The notes under the pieces are model-generated. The model was not told the origin of the DNA and searched no databases. It was given only the letters and a program-made list of their open reading frames with translations. The translations under genes were made by a program, and so were the position numbers. From NCBI RefSeq assembly GCF_033705735.1, contig NZ_CP131130.1:1863001-1927000 (forward strand): 64,000 nt of DNA, read 5' to 3'. Source of the stretch: Shinella zoogloeoides (lineage in GTDB: Bacteria; Pseudomonadota; Alphaproteobacteria; Rhizobiales; Rhizobiaceae). This document shows, one piece after another, positions 56,010-64,000 of this stretch (position 1 is the first letter of the stretch; each line of letters starts with the position of its first letter).

Positions 56010-56788
56010 CCGGACCGATACGCCAGCGCCGCGAAGGCGGCATCCTCGAAGTCACGATCGATCGCCCCAAGGCGAACGCCATCGACCTTGCGACCAGCCG
56101 CATCATGGGCGAGGTCTTCCGGGAATTCCGCGACAACGACACGCTGCGCGTCGCCATCATCACCGGCGCGGGGGAGAAATTCTTCTGTCCGGGATGGGAC
56201 CTGAAGGCCGCTGCGGCAGGCGATGCCGTCGACGGCGACTACGGCGTCGGCGGCTTCGGCGGCATGCAGGAGCTGCGCGACCTCAACAAGCCGATCATCG
56301 CTGCCATCAACGGCATCTGCTGCGGCGGCGGATTCGAGATCGCGCTGTCGACCGACCTCATCCTCGCCGCCGAGCACGCGACCTTCGCCCTGCCGGAAAT
56401 CCGCTCCGGCACGGTGGCCGATGCCGCCTCGATCAAGCTGCCGAAGCGCATTCCCTATCACATCGCCATGGACATGCTGCTCACCGGCCGCTGGCTGGAC
56501 GTTCAGGAAGCGCATCGCTGGGGCTTCGTCAACGAGATCCTGCCGGCCGACAAGCTCATGGACCGCGCCTGGGAGCTGGCGCGCCTGCTCGAAAGCGGCC
56601 CGCCGCTCGTCTACGCCGCCATCAAGGAAGTGGTGCGCGCGGCCGAGGGCGACACCTTCCAGGGAACCATGAACAAGATCACCAAGCGGCAGTTCCGCAC
56701 GGTCGATATTCTCTATTCCAGCGAGGATCAGCTCGAGGGCGCGCGCGCCTTCGCGGAGAAGCGCGATCCCGTCTGGAAGGGGCGATAG
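56006..56788 (+). CDS. caiD: Crotonobetainyl-CoA hydratase (carnitinyl-CoA dehydratase, CaiD-like)
   Basis: This 260-residue crotonase-fold enzyme hydrates crotonobetainyl-CoA to L-carnitinyl-CoA. As recalled, long stretches agree with E. coli CaiD, including DRPKANAIDLATS, LRVAIITGAGEKFF, GWDLKAAA, and the final AFAEKRDPVWKGR. Active-site glutamates are expected at Glu111 (GGGFEIAL) and Glu131 (ALPEIRSG), both present; the oxyanion-hole Gly run INGICCGGGF is intact. It overlaps the ligase gene by four bases. A mixed segment at FCPGW carries Cys where E. coli has Ser-Ala. The similarity is strong enough for the symbol. Confidence 0.9.
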   Translation: MTGPIRQRREGGILEVTIDRPKANAIDLATSRIMGEVFREFRDNDTLRVAIITGAGEKFFCPGWDLKAAAAGDAVDGDYGVGGFGGMQELRDLNKPIIAAINGICCGGGFEIALSTDLILAAEHATFALPEIRSGTVADAASIKLPKRIPYHIAMDMLLTGRWLDVQEAHRWGFVNEILPADKLMDRAWELARLLESGPPLVYAAIKEVVRAAEGDTFQGTMNKITKRQFRTVDILYSSEDQLEGARAFAEKRDPVWKGR

Positions 56789-56948
56789 GCGGCTTGGCCG
56801 GCTCGAAAAAGAAAGGAGATCAGGGAGAAGAATGATCCCGCGCCGGCATAAAAACCGGCCGCAAGGTTGCCTTACAGGCGAAAAACAGAAATTCTGCCAA
56901 TCACAACGACAAATGCCCGCAAAAGGGCCAGCGAAAGGGAACAGGGGA

Positions 56949-58538
56949 ATGACTGATTACACCAAATACCTCACCGGCCAGGTCACGCTCGGCAAGATGA
57001 ACCGCCGCGAGTTCATGGGACGCGCCGCTGCCTTCGGTATCACGCTCGCCGCCGCCGGCACCCTATTCGACACCGCCGCAAAGGCCCAGGAGCCCAAGCG
57101 CGGCGGCAACCTCAAGCTCGGCCTCGAAGGCGCAGCCGCCACGGATTCCAAGGACCCGGCAAAGGCGCTCTCGCAGTTCATGTTCGTCGTCGGCCGCAAC
57201 TGGGGCGACATGCTCGTCGAATCCGAGCCGCTGACCGGCAAGCCCGTCCCGGCGCTCGCCGAATCCTGGGAGCCCTCCGCCGACGCAGCGACCTGGACCT
57301 TCAACATTCGCAAGGGCGTGAAATTCCACGACGGCAAGGAACTGACCGTCGACGACGTCGTCAAGACCCTGCAGCGCCACACCGACGAGAAGTCGGAATC
57401 GGGCGCGCTCGGCGTCATGAAATCGATCAAGGAAATCAAGACCGACGGCGACAAGCTGGTGCTGGTGCTGACCGAAGGCAACGCCGACCTGCCGCTGCTG
57501 CTCACCGACTACCACCTCGTCATCCAGCCGAATGGCGGCCTCGACGACCCGAACGCCCAGATCGGCACCGGTCCCTACAAGGTGACGAGCTTCGAGGCCG
57601 GCGTTCGCGCCACCTTCGAGCGCAACAAGGACGACTGGCGCCAGGATCGCGGCTTCGTCGATACGATCGAGATGATCGCGATGAACGATGCGACCGCCCG
57701 CATCGCCGCGCTCTCCTCCGGCCAGGTGCACTATATCAACCGCGTCGACCCGAAGACCGTCGATCTCCTCAAGCGCGCGCCGACCGTGGAAATCCTCTCC
57801 ACCTCCGGCCGCGGCCACTATGTCTTCATCATGCATTGCAACACGGCGCCGTTCGACAACAACGACCTGCGCATGGCGCTGAAATACGCCATGGACCGCG
57901 AGACGATGCTGGAGAAGGTGCTCGGCGGCTACGGCAAGATCGGAAACGACTTCCCGATCAACGAGACCTATGCCCTCTTCCCGGAAGGCATCGAGCAGCG
58001 CGCCTACGACCCGGACAAGGCCGCCTTCCACTACAAGAAGTCGGGCCACAGCGGCTCGGTGCTGCTGCGCACCTCCGACGTCGCCTTCCCGGGCGCGGTC
58101 GACGCTGCCGTCCTCTACCAGGAGAGCGCCAAGAAGGCCGGCATCGAGATCGAGGTCAAGCGCGAGCCGGGTGACGGCTACTGGTCGAACGTCTGGAACG
58201 TCCAGCCCTTCTCCACTTCCTACTGGGGCGGCCGCCCGACGCAGGACCAGATGTATTCCACCGCCTATCTCTCGACGGCGGACTGGAACGACACCCGCTT
58301 CCAGCGCCCGGACTTCGACAAGATGCTGCTGGAAGCCCGTTCGGAACTCGACGAGGCCAAGCGCAAGGACATGTACCGCACCATGGCCATGATGGTGCGT
58401 GACGAGGGCGGCCTGATCCTGCCGATGTTCAACGACTTCGTGAACGCCTGCGGCAAGAACGTGAAGGGCTATGTCCACGATATCGGCAACGACATGTCGA
58501 ACGGCTATGTCGCAACCCGCGTCTGGCTCGACGCCTGA
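56949..58538 (+). CDS. ABC transporter substrate-binding protein, family 5 (DppA/OppA type)
   Basis: This 529-residue periplasmic receptor has about 15 polar residues before a twin-arginine-like leader (MNRREFMGRAAAFG) ending near AAKAQ. The SBP_bac_5 body shows PVPALAESWEPSADAATWTFNIRKGVKFHDGKELTVDDVV, GTGPYKVTSFEAGVRATFERN, LRMALKYAMDRETML and YWGGRPTQDQMYSTAYL. It is the first gene of a four-gene importer directly after the carnitine-type enzymes, so a quaternary amine or a conjugate of one is a fair guess. Typical family ligands are peptides, nickel or opines. 160 bp of leader with a GCCGG/CCGGC hairpin precede it. Confidence 0.9.
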   Translation: MTDYTKYLTGQVTLGKMNRREFMGRAAAFGITLAAAGTLFDTAAKAQEPKRGGNLKLGLEGAAATDSKDPAKALSQFMFVVGRNWGDMLVESEPLTGKPVPALAESWEPSADAATWTFNIRKGVKFHDGKELTVDDVVKTLQRHTDEKSESGALGVMKSIKEIKTDGDKLVLVLTEGNADLPLLLTDYHLVIQPNGGLDDPNAQIGTGPYKVTSFEAGVRATFERNKDDWRQDRGFVDTIEMIAMNDATARIAALSSGQVHYINRVDPKTVDLLKRAPTVEILSTSGRGHYVFIMHCNTAPFDNNDLRMALKYAMDRETMLEKVLGGYGKIGNDFPINETYALFPEGIEQRAYDPDKAAFHYKKSGHSGSVLLRTSDVAFPGAVDAAVLYQESAKKAGIEIEVKREPGDGYWSNVWNVQPFSTSYWGGRPTQDQMYSTAYLSTADWNDTRFQRPDFDKMLLEARSELDEAKRKDMYRTMAMMVRDEGGLILPMFNDFVNACGKNVKGYVHDIGNDMSNGYVATRVWLDA

Positions 58539-59647
58539 TGACCGGCAACGGACCGGCGCACGGTCCGGAGCTGACAGCGACGGCGGCTGCGGGCGAAGCC
58601 CCGCAGTCGGCCGGCGTTGCCGGATCGGTTGCGTCCACCGGAACCCCAGCCATCGAAGCTACGCCTTCGACCTGGGCAAAACTCAGCAAACGCAGCCCGC
58701 TGGCTGCGCTCATCCTGCAACGCCTCGCGCTCAGCGTGGCCTTGCTCTTCGCCGTGTCGCTGATGATCTTCGGCGGCGTGGAAGCCCTGCCCGGCGACTT
58801 CGCGACGACCTATCTCGGCCAGTCGGCGACGCCCCAGGCGGTGGAGAACATCCGCAAGGACCTCGGCCTCGACCAGCCGGCGACCACCCGCTACTTCAAG
58901 TGGCTCGGCGGTGCCGTCCAGGGTGACTTCGGCAAGTCCTGGGCCTCGAAGCAATCGGTCAGCGAGCAGATCGGCAAGCGCCTCGGCAATTCGCTGTTCC
59001 TCGCCTTCTTCGCGGCGATCATATCGGTGCCTCTCGCCGTCGGCCTCGGCATGCTCGCGGTGCAGTACCGCAACCGCCTGCCGGACAAGATCATCAACGT
59101 CATCTCGCTTGCGGCGATCTCGCTTCCCGAGTTCTTCGTGGGCTACCTGCTGATCCTGTTCTTCGCCGTGCAGATGGGCGTCGCGACCTTCCCCGCGACG
59201 GTCTACGACACGATGACGCTCGGCCAGCGGCTGTCGGCCATCGCGCTGCCGACCGCCACCCTCGTCCTCGTCGTGCTCGCCCACATGATGCGCATGACGC
59301 GGGCTGCGATCCTCAACGTCATGTCGTCGGCCTATGTCGAGACGGCGGAACTCAAGGGCCTCAGCGGCATCCGGATCATCGCCAGGCATGCGGCGCCGAA
59401 CGCCGTGGCCCCGGTCATCAACGTCATCGCGCTCAACCTCGCCTATCTCGTGGTCGGCGTCGTCGTCGTGGAGGTGGTCTTCGTCTATCCCGGCATGGGC
59501 CAGTACATGGTCGACGCCGTGACGGTGCGCGACATGCCCGTCGTGCAGGCCTGCGGCCTGATCTTCGCCGCCTTCTACATCTTCCTCAACATGTTCGCCG
59601 ATATCCTAGCGATCGTCGCGAACCCCAGATTGAGGCATCCGCGATGA
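58538..59647 (+). CDS. ABC transporter permease (DppB type) with long N-terminal extension
   Basis: This 369-residue permease has the usual BPD_transp_1 layout: first span LILQRLALSVALLFAVSLMIF begins near residue 59, then the periplasmic loop with RKDLGLDQPATTRYFKWL, and the EAA loop YVETAELKGLSGIRIIARHAAPN. The first 50 or so residues are low-complexity Ala/Gly/Thr/Ser/Pro with no membrane span, which is unusual for DppB proteins. The start ATG shares one base with the preceding stop (TGATG), so this start is well supported by coupling. It pairs with the next permease. Confidence 0.88.
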   Translation: MTGNGPAHGPELTATAAAGEAPQSAGVAGSVASTGTPAIEATPSTWAKLSKRSPLAALILQRLALSVALLFAVSLMIFGGVEALPGDFATTYLGQSATPQAVENIRKDLGLDQPATTRYFKWLGGAVQGDFGKSWASKQSVSEQIGKRLGNSLFLAFFAAIISVPLAVGLGMLAVQYRNRLPDKIINVISLAAISLPEFFVGYLLILFFAVQMGVATFPATVYDTMTLGQRLSAIALPTATLVLVVLAHMMRMTRAAILNVMSSAYVETAELKGLSGIRIIARHAAPNAVAPVINVIALNLAYLVVGVVVVEVVFVYPGMGQYMVDAVTVRDMPVVQACGLIFAAFYIFLNMFADILAIVANPRLRHPR

Positions 59648-60471
59648 GACTTTCCACCATTCCCGTCAGCGCGTGGATCGGCATTCTGGGCATTGCCCTT
59701 GCCCTCTTCTGCGCCATCTTCGCCCCCTTCATCGCGCCGCATGGCGAAAGCGAGATCGTCGGCTCCGTCTGGCAGCCGATGGGCGGCGACTACCTGCTCG
59801 GCACGGACAATCTCGGCCGCGACCTCTTCTCGCGGCTGATCTTCGGCGCCCGCACCACGATCTTCGTGGCGCTGGCGGCAACCGTGCTCTCGTTCTCGCT
59901 CGGCATGCTGCTGTCCTTCACGGCCGCAGTGACGGGCGGGTTCATCGACCAGGTCTTCTCGCGCTTCAACGACCTGATGATGGCGATCCCGACGCTGATC
60001 TTCGCCCTCGTCGTGCTGGCCGTTCTGCCGCAGCAGCTCTGGATCCTCATCCTCGTCATGGCGATCCTCGACTCGACCCGCGTCTACCGCATCGGCCGCG
60101 CCGTCGCGCTCGACGTGGCAGTCATGGAATTCGTGGAGGCCGCAAGGCTGCGCGGTGAACGCACGGGCTGGATCATCTTCCGGGAAATCCTGCCCAACAC
60201 GCTCTCGCCGCTGCTCGCCGAGTTCGGTCTGCGCCTCGCCTTCTCGATCCTGTTCCTTTCCACCCTCTCCTTCCTCGGCCTCGGCATCCAGCCGCCGGCC
60301 GCCGACTGGGGCGGCATGGTGAAGGACAACAAGGACGGCATCATCTTCGGCATTTCGGCCGCCCTCATTCCGGGCGGCGCGATCGCTGGGCTGGCCATCT
60401 GCGTCAACCTCGTCGTCGACTGGCTGATGAAACGCACCTCGAGCCTGAAGGGGGGACGCGGCGATGCCTGA
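59644..60471 (+). CDS. ABC transporter permease (DppC type)
   Basis: This 275-residue permease has the DppC/OppC-like first span, GTDNLGRDLFSRLIFGART, EFVEAARLRGERTGWIIFREILPN as EAA loop, and GLGIQPPAADWGGMVKDNKDGI near the C-terminus. It overlaps the DppB-like gene by four bases and the ATPase gene by eight, so the operon is tightly coupled. It completes the translocation channel. Confidence 0.92.
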   Translation: MRLSTIPVSAWIGILGIALALFCAIFAPFIAPHGESEIVGSVWQPMGGDYLLGTDNLGRDLFSRLIFGARTTIFVALAATVLSFSLGMLLSFTAAVTGGFIDQVFSRFNDLMMAIPTLIFALVVLAVLPQQLWILILVMAILDSTRVYRIGRAVALDVAVMEFVEAARLRGERTGWIIFREILPNTLSPLLAEFGLRLAFSILFLSTLSFLGLGIQPPAADWGGMVKDNKDGIIFGISAALIPGGAIAGLAICVNLVVDWLMKRTSSLKGGRGDA

Positions 60472-62095
60472 TCTTCTTTCCGTCCGCAATCTCAAGATCG
60501 AGGCGACGAGCTACCCGCCCGGCGAACCGCCGAAGACCGTGACGCTCGTCGAGGGCGTGAACTTCGACGTGCAGAAGGGCAAGGTGCTCGGCCTCATCGG
60601 CGAATCCGGCGCCGGCAAGTCCACCATCGGCCTCACCGCGCTCGCCTATGGGCGTGGCGGGGTGCGCATCACCGGCGGCGAAGTGAAGCTCAACGGCGAG
60701 GACCTCCTGAAGCTCTCGCCGTCGGGCATCCGCAAGGTGCGCGGCAGCAAGGTCTGCTACGTCGCGCAATCGGCGGCCGCGGCCTTCAACCCGGCCCACC
60801 GGCTCGGCGAGCAGGTGATCGAGGCCTCGCTGAAACACGGTATCATGAGCCGTACGGACGCGGAAAAACGCGCGCTCTACCTCTTCAAGGTGCTCGGCCT
60901 GCCGAACCCGGAGACCTTCGGCCAGCGTTATCCGCACCAGGTCTCCGGCGGCCAGCTGCAGCGCGCCATGACCGCCATGGCGCTCTGCCCCAACCCCGAG
61001 CTGATCATCTTCGACGAGCCGACCACCGCGCTCGACGTGACGACGCAGATCGACGTGCTCGCCGCCATTAAGCATGCCATCGAGGAGACGCATACGGCCG
61101 CGCTCTACATCACCCACGACCTTGCCGTCGTGGCGCAGATCACGGACGATATCCTCGTGCTCCGGCACGGCAAGATGGTGGAATACGGCTCGGTAAAACA
61201 GATCATCGAAGAACCGACGCAGGACTATACTCGCGCCCTCGTCAACGTGCGTGGCACCGGCCGGGACGAAGCGCCCGACCAGACGGACACGCTCCTGAAA
61301 GTGGAGAACGTCACCGCCGGCTACTCCAACGGCTTCAAGGTGCTGCAGGACGTTTCCCTGCACCTGCCGAAGGGCCAGACGCTGGCGGTGGTAGGCGAAT
61401 CCGGTTCCGGCAAATCCACCCTCGCCCGCGTCATCACCGGTCTCCTTCCCCCGCAGGAGGGTACGATCAGCTTCGACGGCAAGCCCTTGCCGAAGGCGCT
61501 GAAGGGCCGGTCGAACGACGAGCTGCGCCGCATCCAGATGATCTACCAGATGGCCGACACCGCGATGAACCCGCGCCAGACGGTGCGCGACATCATCGGT
61601 CGCCCCCTCACCTTCTACTATGGCCTGCGCGGCCGGGAGAAGACCGAGCGGGTCAAGGAGCTGCTGGACCAGATCGAGATGGGCGGCCGCTTCGCCGACC
61701 GTTATCCGGCCGAGCTCTCCGGCGGCCAGAAGCAGCGTGTCGCCATCGCCCGCGCCTTGGCGGCCAAGCCCGAACTCATCCTCTGCGACGAGCCGACCTC
61801 CGCGCTCGACCCGCTGGTGGCCGAGGGCATCCTGAAGCTTCTCCTGAAGCTGCAGGAGGAAACGCATGTCTCCTACATGTTCATCACCCACGACATCGCC
61901 ATCGTGCGCGCGATCGCCGACAGCGTGGCCGTGATGCACCGGGGACGCCTCGTGCGCTTCGGCCCGAAATCGAAGGTGCTTTCACCGCCCTTCGACGACT
62001 ACACGGACCTGCTGCTGAAATCCGTTCCCGAAATGGAGATCGGCTGGCTGGAGCGGGTACTGACGACCCGGCGCATGGAGAGCGCCGGGAATTGA
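60464..62095 (+). CDS. Fused double ATP-binding protein (DppD-DppF type)
   Basis: This 543-residue protein joins two ABC ATPase domains. Domain 1 (about 1-265) has GESGAGKST, SGGQLQRAMTAMALC and LIIFDEPTTALDVTTQ. Domain 2 (about 275-535) has GESGSGKST, SGGQKQRVAIARAL and LILCDEPTSALDPLV, followed by the oligopeptide-type C-terminal stretch. One chain replaces the usual DppD and DppF pair and powers the importer encoded just upstream. The operon ends here, followed by an RIME-like repeat. The call is firm; the solute remains open. Confidence 0.93.
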   Translation: MPDLLSVRNLKIEATSYPPGEPPKTVTLVEGVNFDVQKGKVLGLIGESGAGKSTIGLTALAYGRGGVRITGGEVKLNGEDLLKLSPSGIRKVRGSKVCYVAQSAAAAFNPAHRLGEQVIEASLKHGIMSRTDAEKRALYLFKVLGLPNPETFGQRYPHQVSGGQLQRAMTAMALCPNPELIIFDEPTTALDVTTQIDVLAAIKHAIEETHTAALYITHDLAVVAQITDDILVLRHGKMVEYGSVKQIIEEPTQDYTRALVNVRGTGRDEAPDQTDTLLKVENVTAGYSNGFKVLQDVSLHLPKGQTLAVVGESGSGKSTLARVITGLLPPQEGTISFDGKPLPKALKGRSNDELRRIQMIYQMADTAMNPRQTVRDIIGRPLTFYYGLRGREKTERVKELLDQIEMGGRFADRYPAELSGGQKQRVAIARALAAKPELILCDEPTSALDPLVAEGILKLLLKLQEETHVSYMFITHDIAIVRAIADSVAVMHRGRLVRFGPKSKVLSPPFDDYTDLLLKSVPEMEIGWLERVLTTRRMESAGN

Positions 62096-62140
62096 CGCAT
62101 GCGGGCGGCTTCGGCCGCCCGTTTTGCAGCAGCATAGCCC

Positions 62141-62281
62141 GTCATCCGGCCTGCCGGCCACCTTCTCCTTGGCTGCGGGGCGAAGGAGATATGCCGCGCC
62201 GGTTTCCCCAAATCTTCATCGTTGCGTGGGGCAAGTCCCCTCTCCCCGCTTGCGGGGAGAGGGTTAGGGTGAGGGGCAACG
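62141..62281. repeat. RIME-like repeat after the importer operon
   Basis: It starts GTCATCCGGCCTGCCGGCCACC and includes CTCCCCGCTTGCGGGGAGAG, then GGTTAGGGTGAGGGGC. It occupies most of the gap between convergent transcripts. Confidence 0.75.
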
Positions 62282-62321
62282 CCTCAAGCACGACGGCCAG
62301 CGCAGGGCACGTGGCCTTCGC

Positions 62322-62663
62322 TCAATTCTGCGTGCAGGTCACATCCCCGAGCCGGCTCGCCGATTCCCCCTCGACACTCACCGTCTCTTCGCCGCGCGCC
62401 GTGCAATTGCCTTTCTCGCCGACGCCGCTGCGGAACTTCACCATGGGCTGGCCTTCGATCATCACGCTCGGCACGATCTCGTAGAGTTCGGGCGGGCAGT
62501 TCACCACGTCGGAAAGGCGCAGCGCCGGGGCGCCGCCGATGAAGACGCTCTTGGAGCCGGACATGGCGCAGGCGGGAATGGGCGCCAGGGCATCGTCGGC
62601 AAGAGAGACGGACGGCGCGATGCCGAGGGCCAGGATTACGGCCGAAAAATGCTGGAATTTCAT
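62322..62663 (-). CDS. Exported PAAR-like small protein
   Basis: This 113-residue protein has a Sec signal (MKFQHFSAVILALGIAPSVSLA) followed by about 90 residues resembling the PAAR/PAAR-like repeat. Similar hairpins are GSKSVFIGGAPALRLSDVVNC, VPSVMIEGQPMVKF and ETVSVEGESASRLGDVTC, each with a short beta strand, Gly turn and the A-x-R-x-x-D ending. Paired Cys residues suggest disulfides or metal binding. True PAAR spike tips of type VI secretion have no signal peptide and lie near vgrG, which is absent here. It is the last of three leftward coupled genes. Function unknown. Confidence 0.6.
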   Translation of the reverse strand: MKFQHFSAVILALGIAPSVSLADDALAPIPACAMSGSKSVFIGGAPALRLSDVVNCPPELYEIVPSVMIEGQPMVKFRSGVGEKGNCTARGEETVSVEGESASRLGDVTCTQN

Positions 62664-63079
62664 CTGGTTTTTCCCTTTTCACGCGCCGCGCGGGACAGCG
62701 CCCGCAGCGTTTCGAGCGCCCGTTCGGCGTCCCGCTCCGGCACGAATATATGGTCGTGATGGAAGGCGGCAACCACATTGGCGCTGATGCCCGCCCTGGT
62801 CAGCGCCGTGGCGAAGGCCGCCGTCAGCCCCACCGCTTCGAGTGAGGAATGTACCGTGAGCGTGATCATGCGCATCGGCCCGCTGGCGGAAAGCCCTTCG
62901 GCGGCGTCAGCCGGCAGGATCAGCGTGATGCCCTCCTCCTCCCGGAAAAGGCCGATCGGCCCACGCGCAAGATGGGCCGCGATATCGCTGGCCGGCACGC
63001 TCGCATAGACGAAGCTGCCCGTCACCAGCGCCGGCTCCATGGTCGCCAGCAGCACGTCGAGATCGGTAACGCCGCTCAT
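62660..63079 (-). CDS. ACT-domain protein (ACT_7/DUF2241 type)
   Basis: This 139-residue protein has two ACT-like halves. The first contains LDVLLATMEPALVTGSFVYASVP and IGLFREEEGITLIL, the second MRMITLTVHSSLEAVGLTAAFATALTRAGISANVVAAFHHDHIFVPE. These small stand-alone ACT proteins are thought to bind amino acids and modulate partner enzymes. It overlaps the esterase gene by four bases upstream and the PAAR-like gene by four downstream, so the three are one transcript. Confidence 0.82.
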   Translation of the reverse strand: MSGVTDLDVLLATMEPALVTGSFVYASVPASDIAAHLARGPIGLFREEEGITLILPADAAEGLSASGPMRMITLTVHSSLEAVGLTAAFATALTRAGISANVVAAFHHDHIFVPERDAERALETLRALSRAAREKGKTR

Positions 63080-63987
63080 GGATTGGCCATCCGGCGCACG
63101 GCATCGCAAAGCGCCGCAAAGCCGACCCTCGCGCCATCACTCATGAAACGGGCCCGCAGCCAGGCATGGATCATCTGCTTTTCCTCACGATATTCCACCG
63201 GCACGCCGGCAAGGACCAGCCGCGCCGCATAGGCCCGGGCATCGTCACGCAGCGGATCGAAAAAGGCCCCGCTGATGAAGGCCGGCGGCAGGCCGGCGAG
63301 ACTTTCCGCCCGCAACGGGAAGGCATGTGTCGCGTCCCCCGGCGCCGCATAGACTTCGCGATAATAGGCGACGTCCGCGGTGGAGAGGCCCGGCGCCTTG
63401 GCCATTTCCACATAGGAACCGGACACGAGATCGCCGCCGAGGCCCGGATAGATCAATGCCTGCCCGGCTATGCCCTTCAGCCCCACATCACGCGCCTTCA
63501 GCACGAGACCGGCCGCGAGATTTCCGCCGGCGCTGTCGCCGATCACGACGACCGGATGGCTCTCCAGCAGAAGCTCGACGAGCACCGCCCAGCAATCATC
63601 GAAGGCGGCGGGCCAGACGTGTTCCGGCGAGAGGCGGTAGTCGACCGAGACGAGCTCCGCCCCGGCCGCCTCGGAAATCTCCGCACAAATGGCGTCATGG
63701 CTTTCGAGCGAACCGACAACGAAGCCGCCGCCGTGGATGTAGAGGAGCCGTGTTTCGCTCGCCACCTGCGCGGGGCGATAGCGGCGCACCGGAATGCGCT
63801 CCGCCACCAGCCCGTCCTGCTTGACCATGCCGGCCGGCGGCGGTGCGTCGAAGGCGGCGCAGAGCGCATCATACCAGGCGCGCTGCTGGATGATGTCGGC
63901 ATCGACGGCATCGGCAGGATAAAAATCCTCGCAACGTTTGTGGAAGGCGAGAATGCCCGCCTCGGTCGGCACGGGACGATCGGTCAT
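63076..63987 (-). CDS. HSL-family alpha/beta hydrolase (acetyl-esterase-like)
   Basis: This 303-residue serine hydrolase of the hormone-sensitive-lipase (family IV) group has the oxyanion motif YIHGGGFVVGS about residues 83-93 and the nucleophile VIGDSAGGNLAAGL. The Asp/His region includes FFDPLRDDA and MIHAWLRARF. It should act on short-chain esters. The gene is complete in the window and starts 14 bases before the right edge. Coupling to the ACT-domain gene may reflect convenience rather than shared chemistry. Confidence 0.87.
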   Translation of the reverse strand: MTDRPVPTEAGILAFHKRCEDFYPADAVDADIIQQRAWYDALCAAFDAPPPAGMVKQDGLVAERIPVRRYRPAQVASETRLLYIHGGGFVVGSLESHDAICAEISEAAGAELVSVDYRLSPEHVWPAAFDDCWAVLVELLLESHPVVVIGDSAGGNLAAGLVLKARDVGLKGIAGQALIYPGLGGDLVSGSYVEMAKAPGLSTADVAYYREVYAAPGDATHAFPLRAESLAGLPPAFISGAFFDPLRDDARAYAARLVLAGVPVEYREEKQMIHAWLRARFMSDGARVGFAALCDAVRRMANP

Positions 63988-64000
63988 GGCTGGGTTCCGC

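Noticed and set aside
62322..62663. Type VI secretion spike tip
   Set aside because: A Sec signal is present and no vgrG, hcp or tss gene lies in the window.

Overview
The window reads as chromosomal or megaplasmid DNA of a high-GC alphaproteobacterium of the order Rhizobiales, most likely family Rhizobiaceae (an Ensifer/Rhizobium/Shinella-like organism). The reasons are the strong G/C bias at third codon positions, the dense RIME-like and other palindromic intergenic repeats typical of rhizobia, the number of ABC and TRAP solute importers, an ArsR-methyltransferase regulator beside metF, and an FMN-riboswitch-controlled stand-alone ribH. No rRNA, tRNA, CRISPR array or phage block was seen.

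Region 1 (1-25 kb) is a mixed housekeeping and envelope block. It holds many cell-wall enzymes: an SLT lipoprotein, a GH25 lysozyme lipoprotein, an MltB-like transglycosylase and an L,D-transpeptidase, with a second GH25 and a second L,D-transpeptidase further on at 46-48 kb. It also holds an outer-membrane beta-barrel protein, two DMT exporters, metF with its ArsR-type regulator and an 18-bp palindromic operator, ettA, a coupled CoA-transferase/ThDP-enzyme pair, a 25-residue membrane peptide, a globin-coupled chemoreceptor and a ParA-type ATPase. Two almost identical IS110-family elements (1052-2187 and 18619-19754) each sit at the same point inside a RIME-like repeat. Each carries a long left end that can fold as a bridge RNA whose guide segments pair with that repeat.

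Region 2 (25.8-39 kb) is a catabolic regulon around a divergent promoter with an RpiR-type regulator. Leftward run one transcriptional direction of N-formylglutamate-amidohydrolase-like, TRAP transporter (small, large and binding subunits), glutamine-synthetase-like ligase, aldehyde dehydrogenase and iron-type alcohol dehydrogenase genes, ending in a clear terminator. Rightward run the regulator and a complete spermidine/iron-type ABC importer. Together these suggest import of an amine or amino-alcohol and its breakdown through gamma-glutamyl intermediates.

Region 3 (39-46 kb) has an FMN riboswitch and ribH, then a LuxR-type regulator divergent from a second Pot-like ABC importer (ATPase, binding protein, two permeases) and an SDR dehydrogenase.

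Region 4 (48.7-62.1 kb) is a quaternary-amine catabolic cluster. It has a GlxA/CdhR-type regulator, a BKACE (dehydrocarnitine-cleaving type), a carnitine dehydrogenase-thioesterase fusion, an acyl-CoA dehydrogenase, an ADP-forming acyl-CoA ligase, a very CaiD-like crotonobetainyl-CoA hydratase, and a peptide-type ABC importer with a fused double ATPase. The enzymes fit conversion of gamma-butyrobetaine or crotonobetaine through L-carnitine to glycine betaine. The window ends with a leftward run of a Sec-exported PAAR-like protein, an ACT-domain protein and an HSL-type esterase.
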